64,000 bases of DNA, from assembly GCA_036925085.1 (NCBI GenBank), contig JAUPFP010000007.1, forward strand, positions 7,092,228 through 7,156,227, given 5' to 3'. The notes beneath the pieces were generated by a model, which was not told the DNA's origin, made no database searches, and saw only the letters and a list, made by a program, of their open reading frames with translations. The position numbers and the translations under genes are program-made. This document shows positions 59,998 through 64,000 of the stretch, in pieces; the first letter of the stretch is position 1, and every line of letters begins with the position of its first letter. The stretch comes from Brachycybe producta. Its lineage: Eukaryota > Arthropoda > Diplopoda > Playtdesmida > Andrognathidae.

Positions 59998-61555
59998 CTA
60001 TCTGATATGTAATCTATCTATCTGAAGTAACCCTGTACAACCATTGAAGCACATCGGAATTTATATAAATTTAAATAAATGAATAAATGAACCGTTTTTT
60101 TCTCAAGGTCAACTATATGTTGCACACTCCCCATCCAAGAACCCCATGATATTAAATTGGAGAGGGGGGGGGGGGGGAAAGGTTGGAAAGTGTAGAAGGG
60201 GGAGGGAGAGAGAGAAACGTGGAGGGGAGAAGAAGTGGGAAGGGGTGACTGAAATTTAAATGAAAGGAGTAAAAAAAAAAGAAAAAACGACGCGCATGCG
60301 CACAATTGCCTGTGAATTTTGCTCCCGTCATTTATGACGGGTTACCCCACTAGTGTTAATATGAAAATAATATTAAGTGATTCAGCTGTTCATAAAACAT
60401 CTTAAAATTAAAAATGTAATATGAATGGAAATTAAAAATATATATTTATATACAAAAATTGGAAATAATTAAATATGTGAAACAATTAATAACAAAAATC
60501 ATCAGAATCAATAAAAGAAAAATGCAATATCAAAATGACTTGTTTAAAAAAAAAGTTTTTAAACTTTTTTTTCTGACGAAAGCGTATTTATGCGAATTTA
60601 TGCAAAATTTCCAAAGGTTACGCAATTAATTTGTGCATTTTCATTTTGTAATAAACTGATTATTATTATTGTCACATATATCACTCATATACGGTGGTCA
60701 CATGATGTAGTAGGCTTATCCAAAAGATGGGATTAGAAACAACCGCGATTATGCGCTTTTTGTGCAAACTTTTGTGGCCTTACTAATTATGTTAACTAGT
60801 AATAAAATGCATTCAATTTATTATTAATGTTATCATTTATGTATTGCACCCAACATTTGCATAATTAATTACCTCATTATACATAAGTGGCCATCACAAC
60901 AACAGTATGGTTTTGACCTTCTGCTCTCCACACACTCGTTTAAATGACATTATATAAAATTAAAATTGCAATTGTCTTTTTTTTCTGAATTTGGGGGGAA
61001 TTAAGAGGGTTTTTTTAAACCACAAAGTGGAGACAACTTTGAGTTTCAGGTTTTTTTTTGTCGATTTTTACACACACAAAAAAAAGATTTTTCTAAATAT
61101 AGAGAGAACCTAAGGAACGTTCCTTTTTTTTTCTTAGAACTTTTCATCATTCCTTAAAACTACTGAAGAAGAATATAAACAAGAATCGTGATTTATAAAT
61201 ACGAGCGAGAAAGAGTGAAAAGTTTCGTATTTTTCTTCTTAACTCGCGCTTTTTTTTTATCCCCCTCTCTCCTCCTTCTCTCTCACTTCGTATTTTGAGG
61301 ATAAAAATGGTAGGACAAAAAAAAAAGGTTTCACTCAATAGTTCGATGACGTCATTACGTCAAACTTCTCTCTTCAGCAAGATCTCGTTAATGATCTTAT
61401 TTTAATAAGCAAAAAAAAAATCAAAATATGCAAATGAAAGAAAGAGCACACAATTGAATAAAAAAAGCCTTTCAAGAAGAGAATTATGTTTTATGATTTG
61501 AGGGTGATTGTCGGTTCTCTGGTTATTTCTGTTTCAGGAGCAATAAACAAAGTAA
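59997..61555. other. Noncoding stretch
   Basis: G run near 60165-60177, perfect hairpin CCCGTCAT-TT-ATGACGGG at 60324-60341, CRE palindrome at 61347-61354, T runs. No supportable gene. Confidence 0.5.
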
Positions 61556-61559
61556 AGCA

Positions 61560-61737
61560 AAAATTGACAGTGTTTTTAGAAACTAGAACGGTTACTGAGT
61601 CACTTAATAGTATTTTTTCATGTTGATTACCTTTCAACATAAAATCTTTTTGAGACAAGAATTTAAAAAAAAAACCATCGCTTGCTTCTTAAAATTCGAA
61701 ACATACGTTTAATTTAAAGATATCAACATGAAAATAT
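61560..61737. repeat. Palindromic repeat family P, copy 11, truncated
   Basis: Left arm TTAGAAACTAGAACGGTTAC is intact. The right arm runs through GATATCAACATGAAAATA and stops at 61737, where a family A element begins. Confidence 0.7.
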
Positions 61738-61818
61738 TAGATCTGAATCCTAAAAGGTTCTCGAATTCTTCATATAAGAATTCTATATTATTCATTAATA
61801 AGATACAAATAAATGAAA
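61738..61818 (+). mobile_element. hAT-type MITE family A, copy 3, left fragment
   Basis: TAGATCTGAATCCTAAAAG followed by TTCTCGAATTC and then ATAAGATACAAATAAATGAA aligns with the first ~90 bases of copy 1 (37679 onward). It is cut at 61818 by the LINE. The right half, and so the target duplication, is outside the window. Confidence 0.7.
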
Positions 61819-64000
61819 TCATCATCATCATCATCATTTCCTGTACCTTATCCCGCAAGCAGCAGGGTCGGCCTTGCTGGTTCTAACTCTCCACTCGTTC
61901 CGATTTTGCACCAAGCCCCCAGTGACCCCACATGCCACCATATCCCGTTTTACTACCACATCCCAGGTTTGCTTGGGTCTTCCTCTACCCCGTTTTATTC
62001 CCAGGTCTAAGTTCATTGCCTGTCTCAGCAGCCCATCTTCTCCACTCCTGAGGACATGCCCAAACCACCGCAGCCTATTTTCCTGCATCTTTTCTACTAT
62101 ATTTGTTACCCCTACACTACCCCTAATAAAATCATTTCTGATCCTATCCCTTCTGGTCACCCCACTCATAAACCTTAGCATTCTCATCTCAGCTACCTGC
62201 ATTCTATCCTCATGCACCTTCTTGATTGCCCAACATTCTGACCCATACAACATAGCTGGTCTGACTACTGTTCTATAAAACTTTCCCTTCAATTTTATAG
62301 GTAACTTCCTGTCACATAAAACCCCACTAGCCTGCCTCCACCTATGCCAACCTGCTTTTATCCGGTTTGTGATGTCTAAGTCTAAGCTCCCATCATCTTG
62401 CAGCACAGATCCTAAATATTTGAAGTCATGCACCTGCTGCATTAAACTGTCCCCAAGTCTAATTCCCTCATTCAACTGTTCTTTCCCATCCCACTGGAAT
62501 TTCATGTACTCCGTTTTTGCCCTACTTATTTTCAACCCCTTTGATTCCAAGGCATTCCTAGTCTCCTCTAACCTTATCTCGAGTTCTAATTTGGATTCCC
62601 CAACTAAGACTATGTCATCTGCAAACAGCATACACCAGGAGACCTCCTGCCTCACCCCTGCCAGTAACTCATCCAGGACCAAAATAAATAGATATGGACT
62701 AAGTGCTGAGCCCTGGTGCACACCCATCCTAACACGAAAACTGTCAGAGAACCCCCAGGCAGTCTTAACGCTTGTCCGTGCATCCCTATACATGTCCCTC
62801 ACCATATCTATATAACTCTCACCCACCCCCTTCTTCTGTAAGACCTCCCACAATAACGTCCGTGGTACTCTGTCATAGGCTTTCTCTAGATCTATAAATA
62901 CCATGTGTAACTCTTTCTTGGCAGCCCGAAACTTCTCAATAACTTGCCTTACGGCAAAAATAGGGTGCATTGTGGATTTTCCTGGCATAAACCCAAACTG
63001 ACTTCCCCTAATTGCAGTTTTACCCCGTAGTCGAGCTTCAATTACTCTCTCCCAAAGCTTCATCGTATGACTCATCAATTTAATACCTCTATAGTTCCCA
63101 CATTCCTGAACGTCACCCTTCCCTTTGAAAATAGGCACTAACCAGCTGTCCCGCCATGCACCTGGCATTCTATCCCCCATAGCCAATCTATTGAATAACT
63201 TTGTGAGCCAGGAAATGGCAACATTACCCAAGACCTTCCACACCTCTACTGGTGTCCCATCTGGCCCTAAAGCCTTCCCTAGCTTCATTTTTCGCAATGC
63301 CTGAACAATTTCCTCAGCCCTAACCTGCTCCACTTCTTCTCTATCATTATTTCTTCCAGTGGAAGGCTCCTGCTCTACCCCCTCATTCATAAGCTTACTA
63401 AAATATTCCCCCCACCTGTTCCGTACTGGCTCCCTACCCCACAATACTTTGCCCCCATTATCCTTAACACTCACCACCTTTTCAATATCTCTGCCTTTAT
63501 TCTCCCGAGCCCTAGCTATTCTATATACTGCCATTTCTCCTGCTCTGGTACCTAACTTGGCATACATGTCCGCATATTTCTTATGCTTTGCTAAGGCTAC
63601 CTGCTGTTTGGCCTCTATCTTGGCACGCTTGTATTCTATCTGGGCCTCCCTGCTTCCATCGTGCCACCAAGTCTTGAAAGCATCTTTCTTCTTTTTAACT
63701 GCCATCTGTACCTCCTCATCCCACCACCAAGTTTCTCTGTCTAATCGAGACCCCCCTACTCGTACTGTCCCTAGTACCTCGTTTCCACAATCACGGATCT
63801 GTTGTGCTACCCTTGTCCACAGCTCTCCTGCAGTGCCATCTAAATCCCATGCTATCTTACCTGCCATTTTCTTAAACTCTTCCACCTTGTCTGGTAATGC
63901 CCACCACCTAATTGCTGTCTGTCCTCTATGTCTGACCACCTGTTTTGCACCCCTAGGTTTTAGGTCTAACACTACTAGCCTATGTTGTCCCGCTAAGTTT
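61819..64000 (-). mobile_element. RTE-clade LINE, 3' part
   Basis: Comprises the ORF below plus a tail of six TGA units (61819-61836 on the minus strand). There is no separate 3' UTR: the first TGA unit is the stop codon. Short trinucleotide tails and near-absent 3' UTRs are typical of RTE elements. The 5' end lies beyond the right edge. Confidence 0.88.
61834..64000 (-). CDS. RTE-type endonuclease/reverse transcriptase, N-terminally incomplete
   Basis: Makes cDNA at nicked target DNA during retrotransposition. The frame is open to the window edge. The 28 bases upstream of a GTG at 63972 keep it open and encode QHRLVVLDL-like sequence, which resembles the C-terminal catalytic-His motif of the APE-type endonuclease, so the true start is outside. 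Counting from that GTG: a linker with ETWWWDEEVQ (80-89); GPDGTP (236-241); motif A FIDLEKAYD (359-367); the GVHQGSALSPYLF block (417-429); the catalytic FADD (450-453); YLGS (519-522); and a C-terminal domain with RWFGHVLR (635-642) and RGRGRPKQTW (661-670). All catalytic residues are present and there are no stops or frameshifts in 722 codons. It is clearly more GC-rich than its surroundings. Clade is assigned from the C-terminal motif and tail; the exact family is unknown. Confidence 0.93.
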   Translation of the reverse strand, partial: NLAGQHRLVVLDLKPRGAKQVVRHRGQTAIRWWALPDKVEEFKKMAGKIAWDLDGTAGELWTRVAQQIRDCGNEVLGTVRVGGSRLDRETWWWDEEVQMAVKKKKDAFKTWWHDGSREAQIEYKRAKIEAKQQVALAKHKKYADMYAKLGTRAGEMAVYRIARARENKGRDIEKVVSVKDNGGKVLWGREPVRNRWGEYFSKLMNEGVEQEPSTGRNNDREEVEQVRAEEIVQALRKMKLGKALGPDGTPVEVWKVLGNVAISWLTKLFNRLAMGDRMPGAWRDSWLVPIFKGKGDVQECGNYRGIKLMSHTMKLWERVIEARLRGKTAIRGSQFGFMPGKSTMHPIFAVRQVIEKFRAAKKELHMVFIDLEKAYDRVPRTLLWEVLQKKGVGESYIDMVRDMYRDARTSVKTAWGFSDSFRVRMGVHQGSALSPYLFILVLDELLAGVRQEVSWCMLFADDIVLVGESKLELEIRLEETRNALESKGLKISRAKTEYMKFQWDGKEQLNEGIRLGDSLMQQVHDFKYLGSVLQDDGSLDLDITNRIKAGWHRWRQASGVLCDRKLPIKLKGKFYRTVVRPAMLYGSECWAIKKVHEDRMQVAEMRMLRFMSGVTRRDRIRNDFIRGSVGVTNIVEKMQENRLRWFGHVLRSGEDGLLRQAMNLDLGIKRGRGRPKQTWDVVVKRDMVACGVTGGLVQNRNEWRVRTSKADPAACGIRYRK

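Noticed and set aside
59743-60012. 89-codon open frame
   Set aside because: It is the translation of the TA microsatellite (Tyr-Ile repeats).
61874-62815. Plus-strand open frames of 134 and 148 codons
   Set aside because: Antisense shadows of the LINE reverse-transcriptase ORF.
1-64000. CRISPR array, prophage, rRNA or bacterial operon
   Set aside because: No regularly spaced repeats, no ribosome-binding-site/ORF layout and no rRNA-like sequence; the window is eukaryotic.

Overview
The window looks like nuclear DNA of an invertebrate animal. It is AT-rich (about one third GC by eye), crowded with homopolymers and di/trinucleotide repeats, and packed with short inverted-repeat transposons. 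It shows no operon structure, no ribosomal RNA and no run of bacterial-type genes. An RTE-clade LINE, hAT-type MITEs with 8-bp target duplications, a tRNA-derived SINE-like unit and an over-abundant TAGGCCTA palindrome fit a marine invertebrate. I cannot place the phylum; a deuterostome such as an echinoderm or hemichordate is only a guess.

The one unambiguous coding region is at the right edge. A reverse-transcriptase ORF on the minus strand (61834-64000) is uninterrupted and runs off the window, and its stop codon is the first unit of a (TGA)n tail. It sits inside a partial hAT-type MITE, which itself sits inside a palindromic repeat, so three insertion layers can be read.

The rest (1-61500) reads as intron or intergenic DNA. 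It carries at least eleven copies or fragments of one palindromic repeat family (called P here), two nearly complete copies and one fragment of a hAT-type MITE (called A), a 192-bp palindromic MITE (Y) nested inside another MITE (X), pogo/Tc1-like and other inverted-repeat elements, and many microsatellites. Host gene evidence is weak: two short exon-like segments on the minus strand (44355-44409 and 36957-37016) that keep an open frame when joined, a 56-codon ORF with a good start context at 16173, and one exon-like segment at 27005.

Several non-repeat stretches carry regulatory-looking palindromes: nine RFX X-box-like sites, six full CRE sites, a perfect AGGTCA inverted repeat and CTCF-like motifs. 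Together these suggest the window is a large, regulation-rich intron or gene flank that has been heavily invaded by mobile DNA.
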